Source of the DNA: Spongilla lacustris
Lineage: Eukaryota; Porifera; Demospongiae; Spongillida; Spongillidae
Length of the DNA stretch: 64,000 nt
Direction: 5' to 3'
Assembly (NCBI GenBank): GCA_949361645.1
Contig: OX442424.1
Span: 782,741-846,740, forward strand
Shown: positions 1-11,754 of the stretch, piece by piece
How the letters are laid out: each line of letters opens with the position of its first letter
How positions within the stretch are numbered: the first letter of the stretch is position 1
Notes under the pieces: generated by a model
Told to the model about the DNA's origin: nothing
The model's input: the letters and a program-made list of their open reading frames with translations, nothing else
Databases searched by the model: none
Translations under genes and position numbers: made by a program

Positions 1-2459
1 CCCTCCTCTCCTCCTCGCCTTCCATTCTGTTTCACAACCTTTTTTCTTCTCCCCGCTGCAGCACGATCCTGGAGGAGACACCCAGACACTTACACCGCAT
101 CATCAATAGCCAGCCAGAAACACTCACCTTGTCACGCGAAAGTGGCTCCTTATCACTTGACAGTGGCTCTTTGTCACTTGACAGTGGCTCTTTGTCATGT
201 GACAGTGGCTCTTTGTCATTAGATGATGGTGTGTGTTGCTGTTTTGCCTCAGCAAGCTGCTCTCGCAAACCCTCCAGCTCACTGACAAAGAAGGCAGCAG
301 ATAAGCGGTAAGATTATCCGTAACCTCTGTATTCTAACCTTGCCATAGCTTGTAACTGTTCATCCTGGAGGAGAGAGCTGGTCAACCCATACACTCAACC
401 ATACAGAACAAACAAACAAACAAACAAACAAACAAACACACAAACACACACACACACACACACACACACTCACTTACTCACTCATGCACGTACACAAGCA
501 AACACACAAACCTTCTGTGCTACAGCCTCTTCACACTCCTGTGCCTTTACGGCAAGTTCATGTTCCATGTAATCTAACTGCTCCTGTAGTTCTTGCTGTG
601 GACAGTAAATAAATAAGTGCCTCTCTCTATGTTAAAACTTACCAATTTCTCTGTGTCTAGCTCTTGTGCTCTGGGTGGCTCCTGGTGCACATCAGCTGCT
701 TTTTCTTGTGCTTTGGCTAGTTCCTGTTGCAAGTCCTCTGCTTCTTCTTGTGCATTAGCCAGTTCCTGCTGTAAGTCCTCTGTCTCCTGCTGTGCTTTAG
801 CCAACTTCTGTTGTAAGTCTGTTGTCTCCTGCTGTGCTCTGGCTAGCTCCTCTTGCAGTTCAGCTGCTCCTTGTTGCGTGTCAGCTGCTCCTTGTTGCGT
901 GTCAGCTGCTCCTTGTTGCGTGTCAGTTGCAGCCAGCTCCTGTTGTGCATCAGCCAGCTCCTGTTGTGCATTGGCCAGCTCCTGTTGTGCAGCAGCTGTT
1001 TCCTGTTGTGCATCAGCCAGCTCCTGTTGTGCAGCAGCTATTTCCTGTTGTGATGTGACCAGTTCCTGCTGCAAGTCCTCTGTCTCCTGCAGTGCTTTAG
1101 CCAACTTCTGTTGTAAGTTTGTCTTTTCCTGCTGTGCTCTGGCTAGCTCCTCTTGCAGCTCAGCTGCTCCTTGTTGTGTGTCAGCTGCTCCTCCCTGTAC
1201 TTTGGTTAGCTCCTGTTGCAGGCCATCTACTTCTTGTCGAAAGTCAGCTGCTTCTTGTCTCATGTCAGCTGCTTCTTGTTGTGCTTTGGCCAGCTCCTCT
1301 TGCATGTCAGCTGCTTCTTGTCGCATGTCAGCTGCTTCCTGTTTCAAGTCTTCTATTTCCTGTTGCCTGTCAGCTGCTTCTTCTAGTGCTTTGGCTAGCT
1401 CCTAGCAAGTGACAAGCAAGAAAAAGAAGTGCCACAAAAAACCTATATGGTATGGTTTGTTATCCTAGGTAGTCGAATCTTGAAAGTGTAATCTTTAAGT
1501 AACTCCAGTGCATGTGTGCAATAAATTTCTTCATCATCCCTTACAGCTGTTTTCTCTTCCAGCTCCTCCTTCAGTCGATCAATCTCTGGCAACCGTTGCT
1601 GCATCTGGGCATACAATTGAACACGATGAGCTAGCAAACAAGCTTTGATTATCTCTCACCTCTTTGATATGGGCATCGTGTTGTGCAGCCATTGTATCTA
1701 TGGCAGACCTGCAAGGTAAGCAGTATTAATGGACCTCAATATGAGGGAGGTGTGCACTGCTGACTTGGCCTGCAAAAGCACTGCATCTTTCTCCTGAAGC
1801 TCTTTCTTCGAACTGTCCAGTTGCACCTGCAGTTCTATGTTCTACTTGGGCAACAAGAAGGGTCACTGCAAGCATCCATGGTTACAAGAACCCCCCCCCC
1901 CCCCAAGGCTCATACCAGTTTCCACGCATTTGTATCCCCTCCTGCAGTCATCTTGAGCCTCTCCTCCAAGTGGTAGATCCTAAGCTTGAGGCCAAAGTTC
2001 TCTTTGGTAAGCTCTGCGAGTTGCTGCAGTACAGACAATAGTTACCAGGATACGCCCACAGATGAAAGGGCGCCTTACCGCCTCCTGCTCCTTCATTGTC
2101 ATGGGTCTACGAGGGGACATCCTATTTGCATTGGCTACACCTCGAAATGTGCCTACATTTGTGTTTGGAAGTTAGCTTTTTGAAAGGTTGATCAACAGCG
2201 TGCTTACCCAAATGACTCAGTTCTAGTGGCGAAACCGGACCAAGCCTTCAAGAACAGAAAAGCATCAAAATACATGGATGCTACCTTGCAATGGTACGCC
2301 CATCCCAATTTATGCAAATACACACTACACCTTTAAATTTCTAACTACTTTCGATGGTATACTGCAAATAGGTGTACCATTCCAGTAATAACACCTCACT
2401 TACGTGCCATCAGGATCCAATGGAAGCGACTCATCCTCAAGTATAGAAGTCATATCCAT
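1..2459 (-). CDS. CM1-domain coiled-coil protein (centrosomin / CDK5RAP2 / myomegalin family), 5' part
   Basis: Twelve exons could be chained in one frame (501 codons) before the gene leaves the window: 2459-2404, 2245-2208, 2140-2079, 2023-1916, 1841-1765, 1708-1660, 1604-1545, 1401-643, 595-512, 364-339, 281-128 and 68-39 (last donor uncertain). The start is an ATG at 2459, followed two codons later by another. Exons 3-4 encode a CM1 motif: an MTMKEQE segment, then KENFGLKLRIYHLEERL at about residues 59-75. In the centrosomin/CDK5RAP2/PDE4DIP family CM1 binds and activates gamma-tubulin complexes at centrosomes and Golgi, so microtubule nucleation is the inferred role. Exon 8 (253 codons) is a Gln/Glu/Ala-rich heptad coiled coil built of near-repeats such as AQQETEDLQQELA. 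Exon 11 repeats the six-residue unit DKEPLS. Which vertebrate paralogue is closest cannot be told, because the C-terminus lies outside. Seen: exons and motif. Inferred: function. Confidence 0.85.
129..218. repeat. coding tandem repeat of about 18 bp in the CM1 gene
   Basis: Four to five copies of an 18-bp unit (agtggctctttgtcacttga and variants on the plus strand) lie inside exon 11. On the minus strand each unit encodes six residues, EPLSxDK, so changes in copy number would keep the frame. Confidence 0.8.
408..475. repeat. (AAAC)n/(CA)n microsatellite in an intron
   Basis: A run of aaac units passes into a CA dinucleotide run between exons 9 and 10 of the CM1 gene. Confidence 0.9.
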
Positions 2460-2776
2460 CGGGTTGCTTTCAAAACTACTAGTATCAATTCACGCAACCG
2501 CCATTCTTACCTTTTGCGCTTTAATTAGCAATAAAGATTTTAAATGCGACGGCCTGGGAACCCGAAGTGTGAAAACTAAATACTTTTCTGCTTATTTAAA
2601 AAATAGCTGTATAAACCGTAGGGTAAACATGAAATAGCGTCGCGTAGCAACAGTAAAAGTAAAGACTGGACAACTGTCTTTTCCGTTTTTAAATTGCATG
2701 CACCGCCTTTAAAAAAAAAAAATTCTTTAGTTTTCGTTTTAACCCCTTCTGTATTAATATTAATTTTTCTATTGCT
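2460..2776. promoter_or_regulatory. divergent promoter region, CM1 gene / DHX40
   Basis: The start codons of the CM1 gene (minus, 2459) and DHX40 (plus, 2777) face away from each other across 317 bp, so both promoters must lie here or overlap their 5' ends. I see no clear TATA box. There is a poly-A run near 2711-2722 and AT-rich sequence just before the DHX40 ATG. No factor-binding site can be named with confidence. Confidence 0.55.
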
Positions 2777-4954
2777 ATGTCGCATAACAATGAAGTATCG
2801 AAAGGCTTGCCCATAGAAAACCATCGCGATGAGCTTGTGGGAGCTGTTACAAAATACCCTGTTGTGGTAATAACGGGCGAAACTGGCTGCGGCAAGACAA
2901 CCCAGCTGCCGCAATACCTCCATAAGGCCGGCTTTAGCAAGGATGGTATCATTGGAGTCACCCAGCCTAGAAGAGTGGCCGCTACATCGGTGGCCAGCAG
3001 AGTGTCGTACGAAATGGGCACAAGGCTAGGTGCCGAAGTGGGCTATCAGGTCCGCTTCGACGACTGCACCTCTCCGTCCACGAAAATCAAATACATGACA
3101 GATGGCTGTCTCCTGAGAGAGTTTTTGGACGACCAAGAGCTAAGCAGGTACAGCGTGGTGGTCCTAGACGAGGCCCACGAGCGTAGCTTGGCGACGGACA
3201 TACTCTTCGGACTCGTCAAGAAGCTGTTGCTTACGCCCGCTGCGGGGCTCCGCCATAGGCGACAACCCCTCAAGGTCGTGGTCATGTCCGCGACCCTGGA
3301 CATAGACAAGTTCTCGAGCTTCTTTGACAGTTGCCCCGTTGTCTCGGTACCTGGTCGTTGCTACCCGGTGGAAGTCCACTACAGCGTTTCTGACGAAGCC
3401 TTTGACGCCAAGAAGCTCACATACATGTCCCAGCTGTCGAGGGTTGTTATGGACATTCACCTCGACCATCCGGAGGGGGACATCCTGGTATTCCTCACGG
3501 GGCAAGCCGAGATTGAGAATGCCTGTAACCGCCTCTTCCAGGCCGCTGAGGCAATTGACTATGATAACGATGTCCACTGCAAGACCATACAGGGTTTGCT
3601 TATCCTTCCACTTTATGGTGCCATGGCGACCGAACTCCAGCAAAGGGTGTTCCAGCCTGTCGACAAAGGGATACGCAGGGTCGTCGTGGCGACAAACATT
3701 GCAGCCACCTCCCTCACGATTGACGGTGTGGTCTATGTGGTAGACTGTGGCTATGTGAAGCAGCTGGAGTACAATGCTCGCACTGGTTTAGACGTTTTGG
3801 ACATCGTCCCCACCTCGAAATCGGAAGCAACTCAGAGGGCCGGGAGGGCAGGCCGGACAAGACCAGGCAAGTGCTACAGGCTTTACAGTGCCAAGCACTA
3901 CGAGAGCCTGCCCGACGCGACAGTGCCGGAGATCCAGAGGGCAAGCCTCACCAGCGTGGCGCTGAGCCTCAAGTGCATGGAGATAGGTAATGTGCTCGAG
4001 TTCTACTACCTAGACCCGCCCAACGAGAGAATGATCCTCGAGGCCCTCAGACAGCTGTACTGCTTTGAGGCCATTGACGCTGATGGTAAGGTCACACCCC
4101 TTGGTCGACAGCTGGTAGAGTTCCCCATACAGCCCAACCTGGCTCGCGTCCTGATCAGGTCCAAGCAGCTCAAGTGTCAGGCAGCCGTGGTTCCCATCAT
4201 GGCCATGCTGACCGTAGAGAATGTTTTCATGAAGCCCGGGTCCAAGAAGGAGGCAGAGAGGGCCATCGAGGCGCACGCCGAGCTTGCCCGGGAAGGTGGC
4301 GGGAGCAGCGACTTCTCCACCCTTCTCGCTATCTACCAGCTGGCCACAGAGGGCGGGTCGATGAGGGAATGGTGCAACGACCACTGCGTCCATTGGAGGG
4401 CCATTAAGACGGCCCAGAGCGTCTGCGAGCAGCTGGGTGCCATTCTGGACAAGCAGGATGTGCAGGCCGAGGAAGACGAGGAGACGATGTCCGCCTCCAT
4501 GAGCCAGCGTGCCCGTCAGTCCCTCTGCTACGGACTGTTTGGCAACGTGGCCCGCACTGTTCCCGGCAGGAGGAGCTACCGCACCATGGATGGTCACGGA
4601 ACGGTGGCCTATATACACCCGTCATCTGTCCTCTTCGGCAGGGACTCCTCGCCTGAGTGGGTGGTGTACCACGAGCTTGTGGACACCGCCAAGACCTACA
4701 TGAGGACCCTGTGTCCAGTCAAGTACGGCTGGATCAAGGACCTCCTCCCCAGACTGCACAATGTGGACGTATACCGGCTGAGCGAGTGTGCTGAAAAGCG
4801 TCCCAGGAAGGATAGCGAAACCACGCCCTCTTCCCCTCCCCCCAGCCCTAAGAGGGTTGCAGAAGGCGAGAGCCTAAGGGCTAAGGTGGCACTCAACGAG
4901 AGAGCGGCCTCTGCTAAAGAAAGATACTTGGCCAGAAAGGCTGCTCTCCAATAG
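2777..4954 (+). CDS. DHX40: DHX40, DEAH-box ATP-dependent RNA helicase (intronless)
   Basis: An uninterrupted 725-residue ORF. SF2 helicase motifs in order: motif I GETGCGKT (34-41), Ia TQPRRVAA, II DEAH (131-134), III SAT (171-173), IV FLTGQAEIE, V TNIAATSLTIDG, VI QRAGRAGR (353-360). The winged-helix, ratchet and OB-fold regions follow (LDPPNERMILEAL, then HPSSVLF near the end), which is the full DEAH/RHA layout. The spacing and signatures such as VGYQVRFDDC and PNERMILEALRQLY match DHX40 rather than the splicing helicases DHX15/16/8. The length fits (human about 779 aa, with a longer N-terminus). Members unwind RNA using ATP; the exact role of DHX40 is poorly defined. The tail is Ser/Pro-rich and basic. 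Neighbouring genes have many introns, yet this one has none. I see no 3' A-tract that would prove retroposition. It converges on ATP13A1 with 153 bp between stop codons. Confidence 0.95.
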   Translation: MSHNNEVSKGLPIENHRDELVGAVTKYPVVVITGETGCGKTTQLPQYLHKAGFSKDGIIGVTQPRRVAATSVASRVSYEMGTRLGAEVGYQVRFDDCTSPSTKIKYMTDGCLLREFLDDQELSRYSVVVLDEAHERSLATDILFGLVKKLLLTPAAGLRHRRQPLKVVVMSATLDIDKFSSFFDSCPVVSVPGRCYPVEVHYSVSDEAFDAKKLTYMSQLSRVVMDIHLDHPEGDILVFLTGQAEIENACNRLFQAAEAIDYDNDVHCKTIQGLLILPLYGAMATELQQRVFQPVDKGIRRVVVATNIAATSLTIDGVVYVVDCGYVKQLEYNARTGLDVLDIVPTSKSEATQRAGRAGRTRPGKCYRLYSAKHYESLPDATVPEIQRASLTSVALSLKCMEIGNVLEFYYLDPPNERMILEALRQLYCFEAIDADGKVTPLGRQLVEFPIQPNLARVLIRSKQLKCQAAVVPIMAMLTVENVFMKPGSKKEAERAIEAHAELAREGGGSSDFSTLLAIYQLATEGGSMREWCNDHCVHWRAIKTAQSVCEQLGAILDKQDVQAEEDEETMSASMSQRARQSLCYGLFGNVARTVPGRRSYRTMDGHGTVAYIHPSSVLFGRDSSPEWVVYHELVDTAKTYMRTLCPVKYGWIKDLLPRLHNVDVYRLSECAEKRPRKDSETTPSSPPPSPKRVAEGESLRAKVALNERAASAKERYLARKAALQ

Positions 4955-5107
4955 TAATGTGTGTGTGTGTGAGAAGGGAAGGCAAAGCATTCATATTTGT
5001 ACAGAACTTTTAATATTCCATTCACTGACACTTTCACTCTCCAATTGACTTGTGTGTGTGTTGTAATGCAGTTCCATTCCTCCTTGTTTCATCACACCCA
5101 CCCAATG

Positions 5108-5718
5108 TCAAGTTCTGATCCTTAGACTGCCAGTGCCAAGGAACCATGAGAGAACCCAGTCCACCGCAAAGGCACCCACTAGGTCTCCCAACAGGACAAC
5201 AAGCAGTTTTTGCTTGAACTAAGGGATGGGGAGGAGAGATAACTGTAGTCCACTGGTGAGCAGGCATGCATTACCTCATCAGTGAAGCTGACAATCTCCA
5301 AACTGGCAGAAAGCTCGGGCACAACTCCTGATGCCAATGCAAAGACAACAGCCGCTGACACCAGCAGGCTGTAGAGGAGGGCTTTGTTGTCACGGAGACT
5401 TTCCATAAATGGATGGCCCTGGGAATGACAAGCTCTCTTTGGGTGTACATGTACTGGGCGGGGTGCCATCAAACACTGACCTTGTAGTTCACTGCAAAGT
5501 TGCTTAACTGCATCACCATGGAGATGAGATAAACAGTACTGTTGGTTACATTCTGTTCAAACTCCTTTTCAAGGTCAACAATCCCTTCACTGAAGAGTGA
5601 ATGGGACAGGGGTGATGAGGGGGGAGGAAACAGTGAGACAGTGGTAATGAGGGAACTGGCTAGCACAGTGTGTGGTGGTGGGGTGTGTGTGTGTGCATGT
5701 ATGTGTGGTGTGTATATG

Positions 5719-5761
<43 letters not shown>

Positions 5762-5796
5762 GTGTATGGTGTATATGTGTGTGTGTATGTATGTGT

Positions 5797-5865
<69 letters not shown>

Positions 5866-8800
5866 CTTGGTGCCATGAGCCCCTTGGCTTCATTGACAAG
5901 GTAAACCAAACAGGTAAAATGAACAAAGAACTGCAGGGTGACAGTGAGGATGGTGTAGAGGTTGAAAATATTAGGCAGGGGCCTCTCCTTGGATAGCGTT
6001 GGCAGAGGCTGTGACGAGGGAGAGAAAGACATCTTGGTCAAAAGCCAGGTGTTTAAAATGAATGCAACTAATTTTAAGAAAATGCAGTGTAGCTAAGTAC
6101 TACAAGGCTTGTTTTTACCACACTACCATAACTGAATTAAATTGAATTCAATCTGGGTCACTCACCAAGGTGTGACGGAATGGCCACATTACCATCTCCA
6201 AGAGGACAAAGGGTTGACTTTAAGTTAATCCATGTCTTCTGATCATGTTTTAAGTCACGCTCTTGCTTATACACACATGCACGTATATGCTTATACACAC
6301 ATGCACATATATGCTTATACACATGCACGTATATGCTTATACACACATGCACGTATATGCTTATACACGCATGCATGTATATGCTTATACACACATGCAC
6401 GTATATGCTTATACACACATGCACATATATGCTTATACACACATGCACGTATATGCTTATACACGCATGCACGTATATGCTTATACACACATGCACGTAT
6501 ATGCTTATACACACATGCACATATATGCTTATACACACATGCACATATATGCTTATACACACATGCACGTATATGCTTATACACGCATGCACGTATATGC
6601 TTATACACACATGCACGTACATGCTTATACACGCATGCCCGTATATGCTTATACACACATGCACGTACATGCTTATACACACATGCCCGTATATGCTTAT
6701 ACAGACATGCATGTATATGCTTATACACGCATGCACGTATACTGCACCACACAGCACATACACATGCACATGTATAGGCTTATAATAGACTACACACCTT
6801 GGATCTTGATATGAACAGAAAACACCCAGCCAGAAGTACTCCCTGGATGGTGGCCTGCCTGAAGGACCACGAACCACAGTAAGGACCCTTCCACTTCTTC
6901 CCACACACACACACCACACTCACATGTCACTAAACTTGATGCCATCACTGTAAAGCACACTCTGGGAATATGCCAGGATAAGAGCGTTGACAGCCAGGAT
7001 CTTGAACATCTGCAGAGTGGTCACCAGTGTACACCTTCCCTGCTTGATCACCTGACATACTGAAGGATGAGGGTGTAGATGAAGGATGAGGGTGTAGATG
7101 AAGGATGAGGGTGTAGATGAAGGGTGAGGGTGTAGATGAAGGGTGAGGGTGTAGATGAAGGGTGAGGGTGTAGATGAAGGGTGAGGGTGTAGATGAAGGG
7201 TGAGGGTGTAGATGAAGGGTGAGGGTGTAGATGAAGGGTGAGGGTGTAGATGAAGGGTGAGGGTGTAGATGAAGGGTGAGGGTGTAGATGAAGGGTGAGG
7301 GTGTAGATGAAGGGTGAGGGTGTAAAAGATAGGTCCCTTACTGCAGCTGATGTTAGCCTGCTTGGATGTGAATGGGGATGCAATGGAGGCATCTCCCAGC
7401 CTCACCAGCTGGGGCTCCATGGATGCCTCCTCCATTTGCTTCACCAGCTTCTGTATTTGCTTCTGATCCAAGCAGGTGAGGGACACATGTGATGAACAAG
7501 TTGGGGGGAGGAAGAGAGGGAGGAAAGGGATTCACCAACCTCCCTCATCTGTGCTGGGGTTAGTGGAGCTGATTCAGAAGTGGCTGGTGCAGGGGATGAA
7601 GGAGACCTGAGTGGGGAAGAGAAGGGAAAGTGAGGAGGGAGGGAGGGAGGAAAGATGTTAATATAGGAAGGATGGAGATGTCGCACTTTTGAGGTGTATG
7701 GTGAAGAGGGCGTCGTGATAGTTTATCAACACTGGTGCCTTCTTCAGCTGGTTCCTTCTTCTTTATGGGCACTGTAGATAGCAGGGCCACACCTGTGTGT
7801 GTAGGCACATGTGGTATGTGTGTGCATGTGTGTGTGTGCATGTGTGTGTGTGTGCATGTGTGTGTGTGCATGTGTGTGTGCATGTGTGTGGTATGTGTGG
7901 TACGTGTGTGCATGTGTGTATGTGTGTGTGCATGTGTGTGTGTGTGCATGTGTGTGTGTGTGCATGTGTGTGTGCATGTGTGTGTGTGCATGTGTGTGTG
8001 CATGTGTGTGGTATGTGTGGTACGTGTGTGCATGTGTGTATGTGTGTGTGCATGTGTGTGCATGTGTGTACATATGTGTGTGCATGTGTGTGCATGTGTG
8101 TGGTATGTGTGCATGTGTATGCATGTGTGTGCATGTGTGTGCATGTGTGTGTATGTGTGTGCATGTGTATGCATGTGTGTACATATGTGTGTATATGTGT
8201 GTATGTGTATGTGTGTGTGTGTGCATGTGTGTGTATGTGTGTGCATGTGTATGTGTGGCATGTATGTGAATGTGTGTTTGAACATTGTGTATTCAATTGC
8301 ACACTTTGAAAGGACTCCAAAACATGCCCACCTACCAACATGAGCATGCTTGAGCGCTCCGACATCGTTGGTACCATCCCCACACATCAGAGTGTAGAAG
8401 CCGAGGGACTTGAAAGTGGTGATCACAGCCTCCTGCCCTCATAACACACATCCACATGCATTACAGAGCTCTGGTCTCCCCAGGGTGCTAATGACATACC
8501 TTCTGTTTAGGAGCAAACCTGGCAAACACCTTCACATAAGGCAATATAGACTCAAACTTCCTAATACTCAAGAGCTTGTTAAGTCCCTGATGATGAAGAG
8601 GAGGGAGAGGGAAGTGGAGGGGGAGAGGAAAGAGGAGGGGGAGGGAAAAGAGGAGGGAGAGAGGAAAGAGGAGGGAGAGAGGAAAGAGGAGGGGGAGAGG
8701 AAAGAGGAGGGGAGAGGGAAGAGGAGGGGGAGAGGGAAGAGGAGGGGGAGAGAGGAAAGAGGAGGGGGAGAGAGGAAAGAGGAGGGGGAGAGGAAAGAGG

Positions 8801-11153
8801 AGGGGAGAGGGAAGAGGAGGGGGAGAGGGAAGAGGAGGGGGAGAGGGAAGAGGAGGGGGAGAGGGAAGAGGAGGGGGAGAGAAAAGAGAGCACCTTTGGT
8901 GTCAACAACTTATAATGTAAGGTCACTAAAAACATAGCATCAAGAGGTCACCTCTACTCCCAACTATGCTAAAATAGCCTTCCCAGCAAGAGGTCACCTC
9001 TCCTCCCAACCATGCTGAAATAGCCTTCCCAGCAAGAGGTCACCTCTCCTCCCAACCATGCTGAAATAGCCTTCTCAACAAGAGGTCACCTTCTGCATTC
9101 CAGTCATGTAGAGGTCACTGAAAAACCTAGCCTTCCCAGCAATAGGTAGCACACCATCTCTTCCCCAGCAACGATTGCACATATACCCACTTCCCAGTCA
9201 TGCAGAGATCACACGTACCTCTCCGGTAATGCAGAGGTCATACTGGTCCCCTAGTTCCTTTGGAGTAGTGTCCAGACTCAGGACACTATGACCACCCACG
9301 CTCTGCCAAGCCCAGTCCCCATTCTGATCCTTGTTCAACATGAGCACCTTCTTCCGTGTGATATCCAGTTCTTTGGCTACATGGCAGGCCGTCAAAGGGT
9401 TGTCCCCTGTAATTATGGTCACCTGTGGTAGATAGCAACACCAATGGCCTTGAACACCAATGGCCTTGAACCCCTCTCCCTCTCCACCTTTTAATAGCCC
9501 TACATGACACTAAGTGTAGTTTGATTTTCATGCATGTGTGTACAAGTGTCCACTCTCGTAAGGTCCAATCACGTGTATCCTGAACTGATACATATATATC
9601 CCAAAGGGATACAAAGGTCCCCCAATCCAACATACATGATGTGATGAGTCTTGCAGACACTTGACGCTATGTTTGGTGTGCTCTTTTAGGGGGCATGAGA
9701 TCACCAAGAACCCAGCAAAGGTCAGGTCCTTCTCAACATCAGTCCTCTTCAACTCATGTACCTGCAACGAATGCAAGGCTCAAGCTCTCCCTCATCACGT
9801 CCACCTCCATCACCAACACCCAATCCTCACAAGACCCCATGCACTTCCCTCCCCCCCAAGCACTTCCCTCCCTAGACCCCCAGCACCCCATGCACTTCCC
9901 AGCACCCCAATGCACTTCCCTCCCTAGACCCCCAGCACCCCATGCACTTCCCTCCCTAGAACCCCAGCACCCCATGCATTTCACTCCCCCACAAGCTCCC
10001 CATGCACTTCCCTCCCTCACCAGCCCACCAGCATACTACACCCACACAAGCACACACAACCTCCTATCAGATCTCCACCAGACAGCTCTCACCTCCCTCA
10101 GCGTGAGAGTCCCGAGGTTCTTGTAGCCTAATGCCAGTACTCTGGCTCCACGTTTGGCCAGCTTGTTGTACATCTTGTCATAGTCTTCAGGCACAGCTGT
10201 AAACTGTCCCCAGAAGCACATACCACGGTACAGATTTGGGGGGGGGGGTCACCTTACCATGTCACGAAGGGTCTCTGGTGCCCCCTTGACGGTGGCTATG
10301 TGGACGTTGGGAGGTTGACTCATGGAGCACACAGTGGACATTCTCTTGAGGGCGCTGGAGAAGTGAAAGCGTTGGAGAACCTTCAGTGTGCACCGACGTC
10401 CCTTCTGAGAAGTGACAGTGTCCCCTGTAATGAAACCACGGCAACAAAAGTAATTGTACACCGAACCCATGGTGAAACAGCACTCTTTATATACCCAAAG
10501 TGCATTTACTAACGGACCTTGTATGCTTCATAAATAATGCTGGTTAAATAATTTAGAACTGCCAGTAAATTAGAACGTTTTGTAGAACATTTTAATCTTT
10601 GTGAATACCATAATCTTTTTGAATATTGCCAGTTAATTAGAACATTTTAATCTTTGTGAATACTGCCAGTACCATTATCTTTGTGACTTAATATTGCCAG
10701 TTAATTAGAACACCACCATGCCCTCTGACATCAAACACGCACCTTTGCCCACTGTCCAGGAGATGGCATGAAGGGCAGCCTTCTCCAAAGGGTCTCCCAC
10801 CAGCTCTCCATCCAGTATCACCAGTGCATTGCAGGAAGCCAAAACACACTGACTTTCAAACGGAGCATCCTTCACAGATACCAGTCCAGAAGCATTATGT
10901 GTGCTGGAAACCACCTCTCCCTCCTCCTCTTCCCCAGTTTTATTTTCACTGCAAAGGTTTATCATATTTCAGCAGTAGTCTGGTGCCAATGGCAAGTGCA
11001 CCAATATTACCTGTTCAGGCCAGCAATGCCTTGAATGACAAGGTCATTAGTAGTCAGGGTGCCCGTCTTGTCAAAGCAGCAGACATCCACTTTTCCTCCA
11101 AACGGGATCCTGAAGGGCTCAGTACAGTAGATACCTTGTGTGTGTGTGTGTAT

Positions 11154-11203
<50 letters not shown>

Positions 11204-11720
11204 ATGCAGGTGAACATTTCATTGGGCCTGCATCTGAACATTGATGCATACAAACAGTGCTACCAACACTTAAATGTGTTGAATTTAACAAATCGACCTG
11301 GCAAGTCCCCAGTCCATACATTACTATACACACACATACATACATACATACATACATACATACATACATACATACATACATACATACACACATACATACA
11401 TACATACATACACACACACACGCATACATACATACATACATACATACATACATACATACATACATACATACATACACACACATGCATACATGCATACATA
11501 CATACATACATACATACATACATACATACATACACACACATGCATACATGCATACATACATACATACATACATACATACATACATACATACACACACATA
11601 CATACATACATACACACATACATACATACATACATACATACATACATACATACATACATACATACATACATACATACACACACATACATACACACATACA
11701 TACATACATACATACACACA

Positions 11721-11754
<34 letters not shown>

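Noticed and set aside
617..1405. Cys/Ser-rich 262-aa ORF on the plus strand
   Set aside because: Antisense shadow of the coiled-coil exon of the CM1 gene, whose flanking exons are all on the minus strand.
6158..6919. Long ORFs in all frames of the 24-bp repeat ([12 protein letters not shown] and [13 protein letters not shown] proteins)
   Set aside because: The period is eight codons with no stop, so any frame is open. The region is an ATP13A1 intron with proven flanking exons.
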